NCBI RefSeq assembly: GCF_004217335.1
Contig: NZ_SHMP01000004.1
Span: 930,001 to 994,000 of the forward strand
Reading direction: 5' to 3'
Source of the DNA: Natrinema hispanicum
Lineage (GTDB): Archaea; Halobacteriota; Halobacteria; Halobacteriales; Natrialbaceae
DNA length: 64,000 nt
In this document: positions 37,181-46,995 of the stretch, piece after piece
How positions within the stretch are numbered: position 1 is the first letter of the stretch
How the letters are laid out: each line of letters starts with the position of its first letter
The notes under the pieces: generated by a model
What the model saw: only the letters and a program-made list of their open reading frames with translations
What the model was told of the DNA's origin: nothing
Database searches by the model: none
Made by a program: the position numbers and the translations under genes

Positions 37181-38748
37181 TACTCGAGGTAGCCAAGTTC
37201 GCGCAATCGATCTTTGACTTCGTCTTGCTTTTCATCATCACCGGAAACCCCACCGGCAGCAACGGCGTCAGATCCGACAAAGTCGTAGTACTCGGGATCG
37301 CGCTGGGCAGAGTCAGCATTGCCCGCAAAGATCGAGAGTACGTTGCCGGACATCGACTCCGGCAACCGGTATCCGAGCGCGTGCAAGACTGTAGGTGCGA
37401 TATCCACCAGACTGGCACCGTCGACAGTCCCATCGCGGAACGAGGGGCCGCGGGCCAGGAAGATCCCTTCGCGAGCGTGTCCACTCGTGTCGACCTCAAA
37501 CAGTGTATCTGGAGCATCGAACCGGGATGAGGCGTGGACCTCCGGCGTCTCGATGATCATACAGAGATCGGGCGTGTGAGGACCGCCACGTTCAAGCTGT
37601 TTGAACCGTATCTCAAGCCCTTCCCGCTCGGCGCTCTCACGGAGAGCAGATTCCGCGCGACTTTGGACGCGATCGATTTCGTCGGCATCGTCTTCGAGAA
37701 TGTACACCATCGTCGTCTTCTGTCCTACATCCGCGATCGCTTGCGTCTCCGTCCAATCGATACGGTCCATGCTCAAAGCATTGTCAAGTCCGAGTGTATC
37801 GCCGGTCGGTATGTCGGTCAGTGCACTTTCAGGAACCACCTTTCGGGCCAATGTCAGCAATCCCGCGCGACCCAGGACGTCACTTGCAATGTCACGGGCC
37901 GACCCAAGTGCCGCCTTGGTTGTATCACCGGAGTCTGTCAGCGAAACGAGACCGGCCTGTTCGAGGACGACATTGACTGCAAAGCTTGCACGAACTTTCT
38001 CGAAGCCGTGATCACTTATTACGATGATATCTTCGTCGGCATGTGCGTCGAGGAACGCACCAAGACGCTCGTCAACACGGCGATAGATCTCAAACACCGG
38101 ATTGTCCGGCGATGCCGGTGGGACGTCCTTATCGCCCCAGTAGTGGTGGGCAACGCGATCAGTCGCTCGAATTAGACCGACAGCTAGGTCGGGAGACTCC
38201 GTCCGAACGAAGTGCTCAAATGCGTCGAAGCGCTTGTCGATCAACTCGAGACTCAAATCGACATAGGCGCGTGATCCCGGTGGTTCGTCGTTACGGAGTT
38301 TGTAGCCGTCGACAAGGTCTGTCAACTCATCCCACCGTTCCGGCGGCTGCGCGTACTCGTCTTTATACTCGGGGGCGGCCGCGATAATGGTTCCATCGAT
38401 CTCCTGCCACGGGTACGAACCGGGGATATTGAACACAACCGACGAGCCACCTTGCTCGTCGATAACGTCCCACATCTTACCAGGGACGAACTCATCGTGG
38501 CTCAGGTCGTTCTCTCGAGTTTCTCGGTTGAAATGAGTGAACCCATACATATCCAGCACCGACGGATCACGACCCGTCGCGAAGGCGGGCCACGCCGGAA
38601 CCGTGATCTCGGGGATCGTGCTTTCGAGTTCACCATGGACACTCTCCTCGAGAAGCCGCTCAAAGTTTGGGAGGCGGCCAGAGGCCACCCACGGCTCGAT
38701 GAGCGTGAAGGTAGCTCCGTCGAGTCCAAGGATGATCATGTGCGCCAT
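37180..38748 (-). CDS. Alkaline-phosphatase-superfamily enzyme, type I phosphodiesterase/NPP-like (1)
   Basis: About 522 residues. Metal ligand Asp lies in MIILGLDGAT (Asp 10), the nucleophile Thr in EITVPAWPAF (Thr 49), and further metal ligands in IIVISDHGFEK and SGHAREGIFLARG, with SLVDIAPTVLHALGY near the end. The nearest known enzymes are nucleotide pyrophosphatase/phosphodiesterase-type, acting on phosphodiesters; in a glycan cluster it may add, move or trim phospho-substituents. No signal peptide is seen, so it may act in the cytoplasm. The C-terminus is DRLRELGYLE, a tail shared with five other enzymes here. The start at 38748 (MAHMIIL) or 38739 cannot be separated. It is translationally coupled to the flippase. 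Confidence 0.85.
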   Translation of the reverse strand: MAHMIILGLDGATFTLIEPWVASGRLPNFERLLEESVHGELESTIPEITVPAWPAFATGRDPSVLDMYGFTHFNRETRENDLSHDEFVPGKMWDVIDEQGGSSVVFNIPGSYPWQEIDGTIIAAAPEYKDEYAQPPERWDELTDLVDGYKLRNDEPPGSRAYVDLSLELIDKRFDAFEHFVRTESPDLAVGLIRATDRVAHHYWGDKDVPPASPDNPVFEIYRRVDERLGAFLDAHADEDIIVISDHGFEKVRASFAVNVVLEQAGLVSLTDSGDTTKAALGSARDIASDVLGRAGLLTLARKVVPESALTDIPTGDTLGLDNALSMDRIDWTETQAIADVGQKTTMVYILEDDADEIDRVQSRAESALRESAEREGLEIRFKQLERGGPHTPDLCMIIETPEVHASSRFDAPDTLFEVDTSGHAREGIFLARGPSFRDGTVDGASLVDIAPTVLHALGYRLPESMSGNVLSIFAGNADSAQRDPEYYDFVGSDAVAAGGVSGDDEKQDEVKDRLRELGYLE

Positions 38749-38787
38749 GATGCAGACAACTGGCAAAAGGAATGTGTTCCGCGTCGG

Positions 38788-40389
38788 CTATTCCAGATAG
38801 CCGAGATCCGAGAGTCGCTGAGCGACCTCATCATCCTCGGTTGCGGTCTGTTCGCGGACCGTGTATTCGGGGTAGGATGTCGGCTCGGGCGGGTCGAGCA
38901 TCCCGAGAACGTCCCCATCCATCGTCTTAGCAGGAGCAATACCCAGCGACGCCAGCACTGTCGGCGCGACGTCAAACAACTGCGCGTTCACGAGTTCGGC
39001 GTCGGTATCGACGCCTGCGCCGGCGAGCGCGATGACCCCGTTCCGTTTGTGATTATACGGTTCGGGATCACCGAACTGGCGACCGACGACCGCAGATAAG
39101 GAGTGCTGGAAGTCGTTCGGAATGGTAAGGATGTCGACTGCCTCGTCGGCGTAGGGACCATAGATGTACTCTTCGCGTTCAGCTACTTCCTCAAACACCG
39201 GCATTCCATCCGGAGTTGTGGCCTCGGACAGAAGTGTGATGATCTCATCACGAGCGATCTCATACTCGTCAGCAGAGACGACACCGTCGGGGTCGCGACC
39301 TTCGACGTTCAGTCTAACGCCTAGCTCCGAAGGTGAGCGCAAATACGCCTGTGACATCCGAAAATCAACTGCATCGCTCGCAGCAAAGACAGCACCGACG
39401 GGTACATGTTTGCCGACGAATTCGGCAAGACCGAGTGTCTCGAGGATCGCCTTGCCCCGCTGGTACGTTAATCCCATACTCGCCGCAGTACCGGCGAAGC
39501 GCTCGAGAACTGGATGGCCAGACTCGCCCGTACCGCTTTCGGTCAGACGTTCGTCCTTGATCTGGAACCACGAAGGGACGCCTTGCCCCTCCGTTGTCGT
39601 CTTGACGACGCTGGCCTCGTGGAGATACTGGTTGACCCGGAACTCGTAGCCCTCGTACTCGCCCATACCGTGATCGCTGGCGACGATAACAGTATCTGGA
39701 TCGCATTCGTTGAGAATCGCGCCAACCTGCTTATCGACCGCTCGATAGATCTGTCTAACTTTCTCGTGATCGCCAGGGAAGTCATGAAATACTGCGTCGG
39801 TCTTCTGGAACTGGATAAATCCGAACTCGGGGTCGAACCGATCAGTAAGATAGCGAAACGCCTCGCCGCGCATCCGACTGAGTTCGAGATAGTCGTCAAA
39901 CTTTTCCGCGCCAACGCGTTCGTCGGTCTCTCGGCGGGCATAGACCCGATAGCCGCCGATCGCATCGCGAACATCGTCAAGGATTCCCGTGGGATGGGAT
40001 TGTGGATCCTCGGAAGCCAGATATCCTGGAATAACTGCACCATCGATGTCTGGCGGTGGACTCGTCACCGGGGCATTGACTACGACGCTTGTCATTCCAG
40101 CTTCATCAGCGTACTCCCAGAGGGTCCGCTGGCGAACGTCGGTTGAATTCACAATATCCCAGTCATAGCCGTCAAACCGCAGAAAGTCAAAGACGCCGTG
40201 TTTCCCGGGATTGACCCCCGTGTATAGCGATGGCCACGCGCTTGCCGTCCACGGCGGAATCTGTGACTCTAGGCGGCCTGCTGTCCCGTCTTTGAACACC
40301 GTCTCAAGGTGTGGCAACTCGCCATCCTCAAATAAGGGCCGGATCACCGGAAAGCAGGCAGCGTCGAGTCCGACCAAAAGGGTCTGCAT
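38788..40389 (-). CDS. Alkaline-phosphatase-superfamily enzyme, NPP-like (2)
   Basis: A 533-residue AP-fold protein. Motifs: LLVGLDAACF (Asp 9), QIPPWTASAWPSLYTG (Thr 48), VIVASDHGMGEYEG and the late His in YNHKRNGVIALAG. The start is ATG 40389 (MQTLLVGLD), with a GTTTTAAGCC TATA box about 24-31 nt upstream on the coding strand. The segments GVNPGKHGVFDFLRFD and RDPDGVVSADEYEIARDEI are typical of the archaeal phosphodiesterase group. The C-terminus is AQRLSDLGYLE. It lies 39 nt upstream of enzyme (1) and 46 nt downstream of enzyme (3), so the three are likely one operon with the flippase. Confidence 0.85.
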   Translation of the reverse strand: MQTLLVGLDAACFPVIRPLFEDGELPHLETVFKDGTAGRLESQIPPWTASAWPSLYTGVNPGKHGVFDFLRFDGYDWDIVNSTDVRQRTLWEYADEAGMTSVVVNAPVTSPPPDIDGAVIPGYLASEDPQSHPTGILDDVRDAIGGYRVYARRETDERVGAEKFDDYLELSRMRGEAFRYLTDRFDPEFGFIQFQKTDAVFHDFPGDHEKVRQIYRAVDKQVGAILNECDPDTVIVASDHGMGEYEGYEFRVNQYLHEASVVKTTTEGQGVPSWFQIKDERLTESGTGESGHPVLERFAGTAASMGLTYQRGKAILETLGLAEFVGKHVPVGAVFAASDAVDFRMSQAYLRSPSELGVRLNVEGRDPDGVVSADEYEIARDEIITLLSEATTPDGMPVFEEVAEREEYIYGPYADEAVDILTIPNDFQHSLSAVVGRQFGDPEPYNHKRNGVIALAGAGVDTDAELVNAQLFDVAPTVLASLGIAPAKTMDGDVLGMLDPPEPTSYPEYTVREQTATEDDEVAQRLSDLGYLE

Positions 40390-40435
40390 ATCTCGACTCA
40401 GCAGTCCGTGGGGCTTAAAACTGCTTTTCGTCGAG

Positions 40436-41905
40436 CTATTCAATATATCCAAGTTCACGGAGGTTCCGCCTGACGCCAGCACTGAGGTCGTCATCGACAT
40501 CGGCCTCCCCTCTCGAGTCATTGAATTCCGCTCCAAGCGTCTTGATTACCCTGTCTCGGAGGCTTTCGATGATCGACTCATCAGGGTCGTCGATGAGCGT
40601 CTCGCCCGGTAGCCGGTAGAGACGTTCGGAGCCGTCGGACCGCAGCTCAAATCGGTAGTCGCTGGTGCGGACAGACTTCCGACCGAGCTCAAACTCTCGT
40701 AGAGTGTCGGTCGAAACGGTATCCGCAGCGTTAGTATCGTGAAGATTAGACGGCGCTTCGGCCGTAAAGACAGCTTCACGGCGCCGTTTCCCAAATAGTG
40801 AAATTCCATCGGTCGTGGGCGCTTCAAGCCCACATAGGTCACAGAGCGTAGCGAACAGATCGATATGAGATACGAGATCGGTTCGTCGTTCGCCTGCTGG
40901 AACGTTCGGACCAGCGAATACAAGAGGTACGTGAGTGATTTCGTCGTAGAGGAAGTTCCCGTGATACATAGCATTGTGCTCACCGAATAGTTCGCCATGG
41001 TCAGACGTGAGCACGATAATCGTATTGTCAGCCAGTGATTCGCTGGAGAACCAGTCAAAGAAGGTCGAAAGCCGATCGTCGAGATACCGTAAGCTTGCAG
41101 CATACCACCGTCTAAGTACTTCGATTTCGGACGTCGAAATTGAGGATGGGTCGTCGCGATATCGCAACGCGATACTCTGTGCGTCCGCACCGTCGGCTGC
41201 GGCAAATAACCGGTCGTCGTTGACTACGGGGCTATCGTATTCGCAGGGTTGGTTAAGCAGTTCCTCGCTCAGTCCATACCGAGGTCGTGACAGTTCTGGC
41301 GTAGCTTCCTGCTTGTAGGGACGGGGCGGGTCGTAAGGTGCGTGGACCGTGGTCAGGTTCGCCATTGCAAAAAAGGGTTCACTCGTGTTATCAAGCCACT
41401 TTCTGAGTTTCTCGAACTTGATCTCAGTGTAGTAGTCGTTACCGCGTCCAACAAGTCGAACGAAGTCTCGGCGGATGAGCGGGTCCGTTAGAAGCTGTTT
41501 GAAGTAGGCCAGTGACGGACGTTCGGCTACCTCTTCATACACTTCAAAGTAGTGATTGAAACCACGGTCAAGGCCAGTTTCCGATCCCATTTTGGCCGGA
41601 CCAGGGATTCCATATGTCTGGTAGCCACGGTCAGCGAACCAGTCCGCGAGAAGTGGAACTGAATCCGGCATAGTCGGCCATGCTCCATTGAAACCGGTTG
41701 AATTCGGATAGCGACCGGAGAACATCGCACCGTGTGACGGTGGCGTCCATGGCCCGACAGCGAAGGCACTATCGAATGCCGTTCCTCGCCTGGCTATTTC
41801 ATCGATCGTTTCGGTCTCGACGGGGAACGCACTGTCACCGTACGAGGGTGCATCAGCCCGGAGCGTATCAAATATCAAAAGAAGAATGTTCGGCTGATCA
41901 ACCAT
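40436..41905 (-). CDS. Sulfatase-fold enzyme with Thr nucleophile, phosphotransferase-like (3)
   Basis: A 489-residue sulfatase-fold protein starting MVDQPNILLLIFDTLRAD (metal Asp 13). Where sulfatases have C/S-x-P-S-R it reads TPPSH (Thr 54), so the formylglycine residue is missing and it is more likely a phosphotransferase or phosphodiesterase, as in LtaS-type and phosphoethanolamine-transferase enzymes. The metal site continues with VLTSDHGELFGEH, and SHIDLFATLCDLCGL follows. The C-terminus is RNLRELGYIE. A TTTTAATATATC element on the coding strand 14-27 nt upstream opens the operon, divergent from the glycosyltransferase at 41994. Confidence 0.85.
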   Translation of the reverse strand: MVDQPNILLLIFDTLRADAPSYGDSAFPVETETIDEIARRGTAFDSAFAVGPWTPPSHGAMFSGRYPNSTGFNGAWPTMPDSVPLLADWFADRGYQTYGIPGPAKMGSETGLDRGFNHYFEVYEEVAERPSLAYFKQLLTDPLIRRDFVRLVGRGNDYYTEIKFEKLRKWLDNTSEPFFAMANLTTVHAPYDPPRPYKQEATPELSRPRYGLSEELLNQPCEYDSPVVNDDRLFAAADGADAQSIALRYRDDPSSISTSEIEVLRRWYAASLRYLDDRLSTFFDWFSSESLADNTIIVLTSDHGELFGEHNAMYHGNFLYDEITHVPLVFAGPNVPAGERRTDLVSHIDLFATLCDLCGLEAPTTDGISLFGKRRREAVFTAEAPSNLHDTNAADTVSTDTLREFELGRKSVRTSDYRFELRSDGSERLYRLPGETLIDDPDESIIESLRDRVIKTLGAEFNDSRGEADVDDDLSAGVRRNLRELGYIE

Positions 41906-41993
41906 ACACGTAGCAGTGTAATTGATATATTAAAACTCATAGGATCCATTCCCGAGCAAGAGGTTTATTTATTTATCAGACACTCTCCCAATC
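41906..41993. promoter_or_regulatory. Divergent promoter of the AP/flippase operon and the glycosyltransferase
   Basis: TTTTAATATATC on the minus strand (near 41919-41932) serves the leftward AP operon; TTTATTTATTTATC on the plus strand (near 41964-41977) serves the rightward glycosyltransferase at 20-30 nt spacing. The 88-bp gap holds both, so coordinated control is possible. Confidence 0.55.
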
Positions 41994-43028
41994 ATGGATC
42001 CTGACGCCGCCCGCGTGGCGATGCTCCACCAGGATCCGCACCCGGCCCACCGCGGTTTCGCGGAAGTGATTGGTGCGGACCTTGTTGACTATCACCGACT
42101 CGACGTTGGCCCGCTTGAGGGAACGATTCTCGAGGATACGCTCAACGGGCTCGTCTATCCCGACTATGATGTCTATCTTGTCGAAGGATCGCGGCCGCTG
42201 TACGCCGCGCTGACTCGTCGGTTCGCCCGCGACGGGAAACTGGTTTATCTCTGTGCCGATCACGGCTTTTACCGGCTTGGGAACGCGGATTTCGAGGGTG
42301 ATTCGGAACTGAAGTCGATGATCGGCAGGTTTGGGGCGCCTGTAGTTCGCTCCATCGGGCGACACGGTATCGACGGCGTCATCGCAGTCTCGGAATTCGC
42401 TGCGGCGTTTACTCGCCCCATCGTCGGTCCGGACACGCCGATCGAGGTCGCCCATCCGTTCATCCAGCCAGACACGTACGATGCACTCGGCGACGTGACT
42501 CCCGACCTCGAGTCGAACGTCGCGGTGACCGTCGCCCGTCCGTGGGAGTACAAGGGTGTGGACATGCTCGTGAAGGCATGGCCTAGGGTTCGCGAGACGA
42601 TTCCGGACGCCGAACTCCACGTCGTCGGGAGCGGCCACCCCGAAGCGTATGCCCAGACGCCAGGTGTCCGCGTTCAGGGATATGTCGAGGCGCTTGCCGA
42701 CGCATTCAAACCGGCATCGCTATTCGTCCAGCCGTCGCGGATGGACACGTTCCCTGTGAGCACGCTCGAGGCGATGCGTGCCGGACTCGTTCCGCTGGTC
42801 ACACAGACGACCGGAACTCGCTCCGAGGCCAGCGCGATCGATCCGTCACTCGTCGTGGATCCAAACGCGGATGCGCTTGCTCGCGGCGTCAGTGCATATT
42901 TCGAGCTCGATGTCGACGATCGGCAGGAGCTCGCGACTCACGCTCGGAAACGCGGAGCCCGGTTCGATCCCGAGTCCAGAACGACTGCATTTCACGAAGC
43001 CTTCCGTGCGGTACTCAAAGCACTTTAG
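41994..43028 (+). CDS. Glycosyltransferase, GT4/GT1-like
   Basis: A 344-residue GT-B-fold enzyme. The C-terminal half holds the nucleotide-sugar site: VAVTVARPWEYKGVDMLVKA, ELHVVGSGHPEAYAQ, LFVQPSRMDTFPVSTLEAM and the ExxxxG-like GLVPLVTQTTG. The N-terminal half has GKLVYLCADHGFYR and DGVIAVSEFAAAFT. The acceptor, sugar and linkage are not visible; the genetic place suggests N-glycan or surface-glycan assembly. No membrane helices. Start ATG 41994 (MDPDAARVAML) with a good TATA box upstream. Confidence 0.85.
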   Translation: MDPDAARVAMLHQDPHPAHRGFAEVIGADLVDYHRLDVGPLEGTILEDTLNGLVYPDYDVYLVEGSRPLYAALTRRFARDGKLVYLCADHGFYRLGNADFEGDSELKSMIGRFGAPVVRSIGRHGIDGVIAVSEFAAAFTRPIVGPDTPIEVAHPFIQPDTYDALGDVTPDLESNVAVTVARPWEYKGVDMLVKAWPRVRETIPDAELHVVGSGHPEAYAQTPGVRVQGYVEALADAFKPASLFVQPSRMDTFPVSTLEAMRAGLVPLVTQTTGTRSEASAIDPSLVVDPNADALARGVSAYFELDVDDRQELATHARKRGARFDPESRTTAFHEAFRAVLKAL

Positions 43029-43052
43029 CCGGGAAAGAGCGACTGGCCATAC

Positions 43053-44615
43053 ATGACCGTTTACGTCGTCGGCCTTGACGGGGCCGACTGGTCGCTACTG
43101 CGGCCTTGGATGGAGGAAGAATACCTTCCAACCTTCGACCGCATACTAAACGAAGGCGTCGCTGGCGACCTCAAAAGCACTCTTCCGCCAGTCACTTTCC
43201 CCGCCTGGAAGTGTTATTCGACCGGAAAGACACCCGGGAAGCTTGGCGTCTACGAGTGGTTCGCCTACGATAAGGACGCCCACGAGATTTCGGCCAACGA
43301 TGCTAGTGACTTCCGATCGCGAGAGTACTGGGACGTGCTGGCCGAGCGGGGCCACCGGGTCGGCGTCATCAACATGCCGACGACACATCCACCGGACGAC
43401 GGGACACAGACCACAGACGGCGGTCGCACCTTTATTGTCGCCGGTAGTCCCGCAAGTGAGCGCAAGCGGTTTACTGCTCCCGACTCTCTGAAGGAAGACC
43501 TGCTTGAGGCGATCCCTGACTACCGCGTTAAGCCGGATCTCGTACTCGACGAGGCAACGCCAGACGAACTGGTCGATGAGGCGACGACGTTATTCGAACA
43601 ACGGTTTCGCGCCGCTACGTGGCTCGCCGACGAGAAGGATTGCGATCTCGTCCACACCACGTTGTTCGCGACCGACACACTTCAGCACCGTCTCTGGGAC
43701 CGGCCACAGAAACTGCGAGCGGCCTACGAATATATTGACGACCTGCTCGCGGACCTACTCGAGCGCGACGACGCGGAGGCGGTTGTCCTGCTGAGCGACC
43801 ACGGATTCCAGAAGATCGACGAGATATTTCTCGTCAACCAGTGGCTGCTTGATCGCGGCGACCTCGTAATTGAGGAGTCTGAGACTCGAGATGTACTGTC
43901 GAGTGTGGGCCTCACTAAGGAGCGCCTCAAACGATTCGTCGCCAGACTAGGGCTGGTCAACCTCGCCCAGTCGATGATCCCTGAGTCTGTCCAGCGATTC
44001 TTCCCGAGCGAGAGTGGACGGGTCGCGATTCAGGACGCCAAAATCGACTGGGGTCAGACCAAGGCGATTTCGCTCGGGCGTGGACCGATCTACATCAATC
44101 GGGATGCCTTCGCGAAGGATAACGCTGCCGACCGCTACGCAGCGGACCTTGCCGCCGATCTCGAGGACCAGAAGACGCCCACGGGTGACCCTGTGGTGAC
44201 CGCGGTCTACGACCCGACCGATATCTATACCGGAGATCAACCTCGTGGACCTGACCTCCTCGTGGAATACGCACCGGCCATCGACGCCCCCGAGTCAATC
44301 GGTGGCGAGGTGTTCGGTGAGACTACTGAATGGCTAGCGACTCACCGCCGGACTGGTGTGTTCGCTGCGTGGGGCGACAATATTGCCGACGAAGCTACAG
44401 ATATCGAACTATACGACCTCGCGCCGACGCTGTTGCATTATTTCGGTGTACCCGTCCCGGAGGACGTTGACGGTGATGTGCGGTTCGACGTATTAACCGG
44501 AGATCCCGCGGCACGATCGGTCGATCAGGGACCACCGACTGCGACCGGGACAGACAGACGCGAAGTCGGTCCAGAAGTCGAAGAGACACTTCGGGAGCTA
44601 GGGTATATGGAATGA
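43053..44615 (+). CDS. Alkaline-phosphatase-superfamily enzyme, NPP-like (4)
   Basis: A 520-residue AP-fold protein, 24 nt after the glycosyltransferase. Motifs: VVGLDGADWS (Asp 9), TLPPVTFPAWKCYSTG (Thr 48), VVLLSDHGFQKIDE and the segment ATHRRTGVFAAWGDN with a late metal-ligand His, then ELYDLAPTLLHYFG. It resembles enzyme (1) most closely in layout. The C-terminus is EETLRELGYME. The small start-to-stop gaps on both sides put it in one operon with the glycosyltransferase and the IS-disrupted gene that follows 19 nt later. Confidence 0.85.
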   Translation: MTVYVVGLDGADWSLLRPWMEEEYLPTFDRILNEGVAGDLKSTLPPVTFPAWKCYSTGKTPGKLGVYEWFAYDKDAHEISANDASDFRSREYWDVLAERGHRVGVINMPTTHPPDDGTQTTDGGRTFIVAGSPASERKRFTAPDSLKEDLLEAIPDYRVKPDLVLDEATPDELVDEATTLFEQRFRAATWLADEKDCDLVHTTLFATDTLQHRLWDRPQKLRAAYEYIDDLLADLLERDDAEAVVLLSDHGFQKIDEIFLVNQWLLDRGDLVIEESETRDVLSSVGLTKERLKRFVARLGLVNLAQSMIPESVQRFFPSESGRVAIQDAKIDWGQTKAISLGRGPIYINRDAFAKDNAADRYAADLAADLEDQKTPTGDPVVTAVYDPTDIYTGDQPRGPDLLVEYAPAIDAPESIGGEVFGETTEWLATHRRTGVFAAWGDNIADEATDIELYDLAPTLLHYFGVPVPEDVDGDVRFDVLTGDPAARSVDQGPPTATGTDRREVGPEVEETLRELGYME

Positions 44616-44700
44616 TAGCGAGGGGAAACGATCAATGAATCCACTGAAACGATTTCCACGGTTGAACAACGTCTGGATGGATCTAAAACACCGAACCAAC

Positions 44701-44729
44701 GGCTGCGTTGAATCACTAGACGGCGTCGG
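44701..44729 (+). repeat. Left terminal inverted repeat of the IS5/ISH1 element
   Basis: Pairs with 45612-45640 over 29 bp with 4 mismatches (positions 6, 15, 17 and 19 of the repeat). Confidence 0.9.
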
Positions 44730-44777
44730 GGAAGGTCAGTAAATCGAAGGAGTTGAAGCGGGAAAATTTGGTTGTCC

Positions 44778-45608
44778 ATGACGCAAATCTCCCGCTTCAC
44801 CGAGCGTTGCGTCTCGATTGCACAAAGAGTTACGGGTGAACGAGGCGAATCCGCCGCCCCGACTGGTGGCGGCGGATTTGCCGACTATGCCCTCATTTCG
44901 CTGCATTGTCTCCGGATTTACCTCGATACATCCTATCGGATGACGATCGATCTGTTGAAGGAAATGCCGCAAATAACAGGGGAGATCGGCCTTGACGTGG
45001 CCGATCTCCCCGCTCCATCTACGCTGTGTAAGGCGTTTGATCGGATCGAGATGAGTGTCTGTCGAGTGCTGCTGCGCCACTCGGCGCAGCTGCACAACCC
45101 TTCTGAACATGCTGCTATCGACGCAACATTCTACGAACGTGATCGTGCGAGCCGCCACTACTGCCACCGAACAAATTACCGCGTTCAAACGCTCAAAGTC
45201 ACAAAACTCGTCGATACAGCAACACAAGCCGTTCTTGATCTCCACTGTTCGACGACGTTAGAAGGAAGCGACGCAGACCTCGCCGAGCAGATCGCCCGCA
45301 TTCCGGCGGGCGATCTGCGGTCACTTGCTGCTGACAAAGGCTATGACAAGCAACAACTCCGAGAACGACTGCGTGAACTCGACATTCGCCCACTGATCAA
45401 ACACCGGATTTTCGCTCCGTACGATCACGCACATAACGCCCGCATTGACGACAATCGGTACGCTCAGCGGTCAATGGCCGAAACCGTCAACTCAGCTGTC
45501 AAGCGCTCGCTCGGCTACGCCGTGCGAGCGCGTACCTGGTATCGAGAGTTCCGTGAAATCACACTGATGTGTGTTGTCTATAACATCAAGCGGGCCGTCA
45601 GACAGTGA
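44778..45608 (+). CDS. IS5-family transposase (ISH1 group)
   Basis: A 276-residue DDE transposase. The acidic triad is visible: AAIDATFYERD (first Asp), LAADKGYDKQQL (second Asp) and MAETVNSAVKRSLGY (Glu, in the ExxxR/K-type helix). The N-terminal half holds a helix-turn-helix region (FADYALISLHCLRIYLD). I use ATG 44778 (MTQISRFTERC); a TTG six nt upstream is possible. Length and triad spacing fit a full, functional enzyme. Confidence 0.9.
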   Translation: MTQISRFTERCVSIAQRVTGERGESAAPTGGGGFADYALISLHCLRIYLDTSYRMTIDLLKEMPQITGEIGLDVADLPAPSTLCKAFDRIEMSVCRVLLRHSAQLHNPSEHAAIDATFYERDRASRHYCHRTNYRVQTLKVTKLVDTATQAVLDLHCSTTLEGSDADLAEQIARIPAGDLRSLAADKGYDKQQLRERLRELDIRPLIKHRIFAPYDHAHNARIDDNRYAQRSMAETVNSAVKRSLGYAVRARTWYREFREITLMCVVYNIKRAVRQ

Positions 45609-45611
45609 AAT

Positions 45612-45640
45612 CCGACGCCGTATGGCGATTCAACACAGCC
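45612..45640 (+). repeat. Right terminal inverted repeat of the IS5/ISH1 element
   Basis: Reverse complement of the left end with 25 of 29 matches; followed at once by the second copy of the GAACCAAC target duplication. Confidence 0.9.
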
Positions 45641-46995
45641 GAACCAACCATCGACTACAGCGCCAAAAGCGAGAGCCTGAATTCAGGGCAAACGTGACTA
45701 ACCACCAGAACGTTCCGATGGTTGTCGTGGATTGCCTCCGTGCTGATCATGTGAGTGGGTTCGGATATGATCGAGAGACAACACCGGGGACTCGACAAGT
45801 TCGACAGTGCTGCTTTCCCGAACGCGAAGGCACCGAGTACATGGACCTTTCCATCGGTACCGTCGCTGCTGTCAGGATGCCACCCACATCAATACGGGGC
45901 ACGCTTTGAAACCGATCCGCGAAACCTCTCTGCTGAGCAGTTCCCCCGACGACCCCGTGCTGATGTCGCTACGCTACCAGACCTGCTTGAGGCTGCAGGA
46001 TATGAGACCGGGATGGTGACAGCTATCCCAAGCAGAGAAGGCGGTCGGCGATCGGTTCCAGAACGTTTCGGTCCGGTACACCGACGCGGTTGAACGGGTT
46101 TCGACTGCTCGTAAATGGATGGCAGACCGGGACAAGTGGTTTTGTTATCTACATCTTGGGGATCCGCATGCGCCGATAGATATACCCGACGAACACCGCG
46201 ACACGTTTGATGTCCCTCAGATAGACGGCGTTGCCGACTGGCGATATCGGGAGAAAACTGATATCGACGATGCCTACCGCGACGCTCGGATTCGTGCATA
46301 TGACGCGGCAATCAGAGGAGTGAACGATGCCCTTGCAGGTCTGCTAGCGGATCTCGATGACGACACAATCATCGTGATCTGCGGTGATCACGGCGAAGCG
46401 TTCTGGGAACATCCCACCCTCGAGCGAGAGCTCAACGATGGTCCACGAGGATATTATGCGACCGACCACGGCCATAGTGTTCTTGAAGAAGTCGCACGCG
46501 TTCCCCTATGGGTACGCGCCCCCAATATCAAGTGGGATCGGTATGAGTATCCTGTCTCTCTTGTCGATGTCGCACCGACGGTCCTCCAAGCGCTTGGCGC
46601 CGACGTACCCGACGGCGTCGCCGGTCGATCCATTGAGGATCAATCGCCCGACCGGGCGCTCTTATGTGAGGAACTAGCCTATGGGTACAATCAACGTGCA
46701 GTGTGGCGCGGCGACCGGAAGGCGATCGCAGTACCGGAGAACGACACCGTGCTTGCGTTCAGCCTCGACGAATATCTAGAGGAAGAGCCGCTCGAGGCAG
46801 TCCCCGTAGACCTTGAGGACGCACTCACATCGTTCGGCACAGGTGTCGAAGGAGCGGATCGAATGGCAGTCGGTGCGGAGACACGTGACCGACTCGAAGA
46901 GTTGGGCTATCTCGAGTAAACACCGACTGCAGACAGTGGAGGATGAGCGTTTGACGTAGACTGCCACGACTGGAGTGACCTGCCCTACAATCAGA

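Larger units (their letters stand above)
44701..45640 (+). mobile_element. IS5-family element of the ISH1 type (940 bp), complete
   Basis: Ends are imperfect inverted repeats of 29 bp (25 matches): GGCTGCGTTGAATC at 44701 and its counterpart ending GATTCAACACAGCC at 45640. It is flanked by the 8-bp direct repeat GAACCAAC (44693-44700 and 45641-45648), as expected for the ISH1 group. One transposase gene fills it. Both ends and the open frame are intact, so the insertion is probably recent and the element may be active. Confidence 0.9.
44635..46919 (+). pseudogene. Sulfatase-fold enzyme with Thr nucleophile (5), split by an IS element and two frameshifts
   Basis: The original gene starts at ATG 44635 (MNPLKRFPRLNNVWMDLKHR). 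An IS is inserted after codon 22; on the other side, after one copy of the target repeat, the frame continues HRLQRQKREPEFRANVT and MVVVDCLRADHVSGFG. Two more breaks of one extra base each lie near 45790 and 46031. The rest is a normal sulfatase fold: PSTWTFPSVPSLLSG (Thr at the nucleophile position), IVICGDHGEAFWEH, VSLVDVAPTVLQALGAD and the end DRLEELGYLE. An unbroken part from 46119 on could start a shortened product, but it would lack the metal Asp and nucleophile. Inactive in this sequence. Confidence 0.85.
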
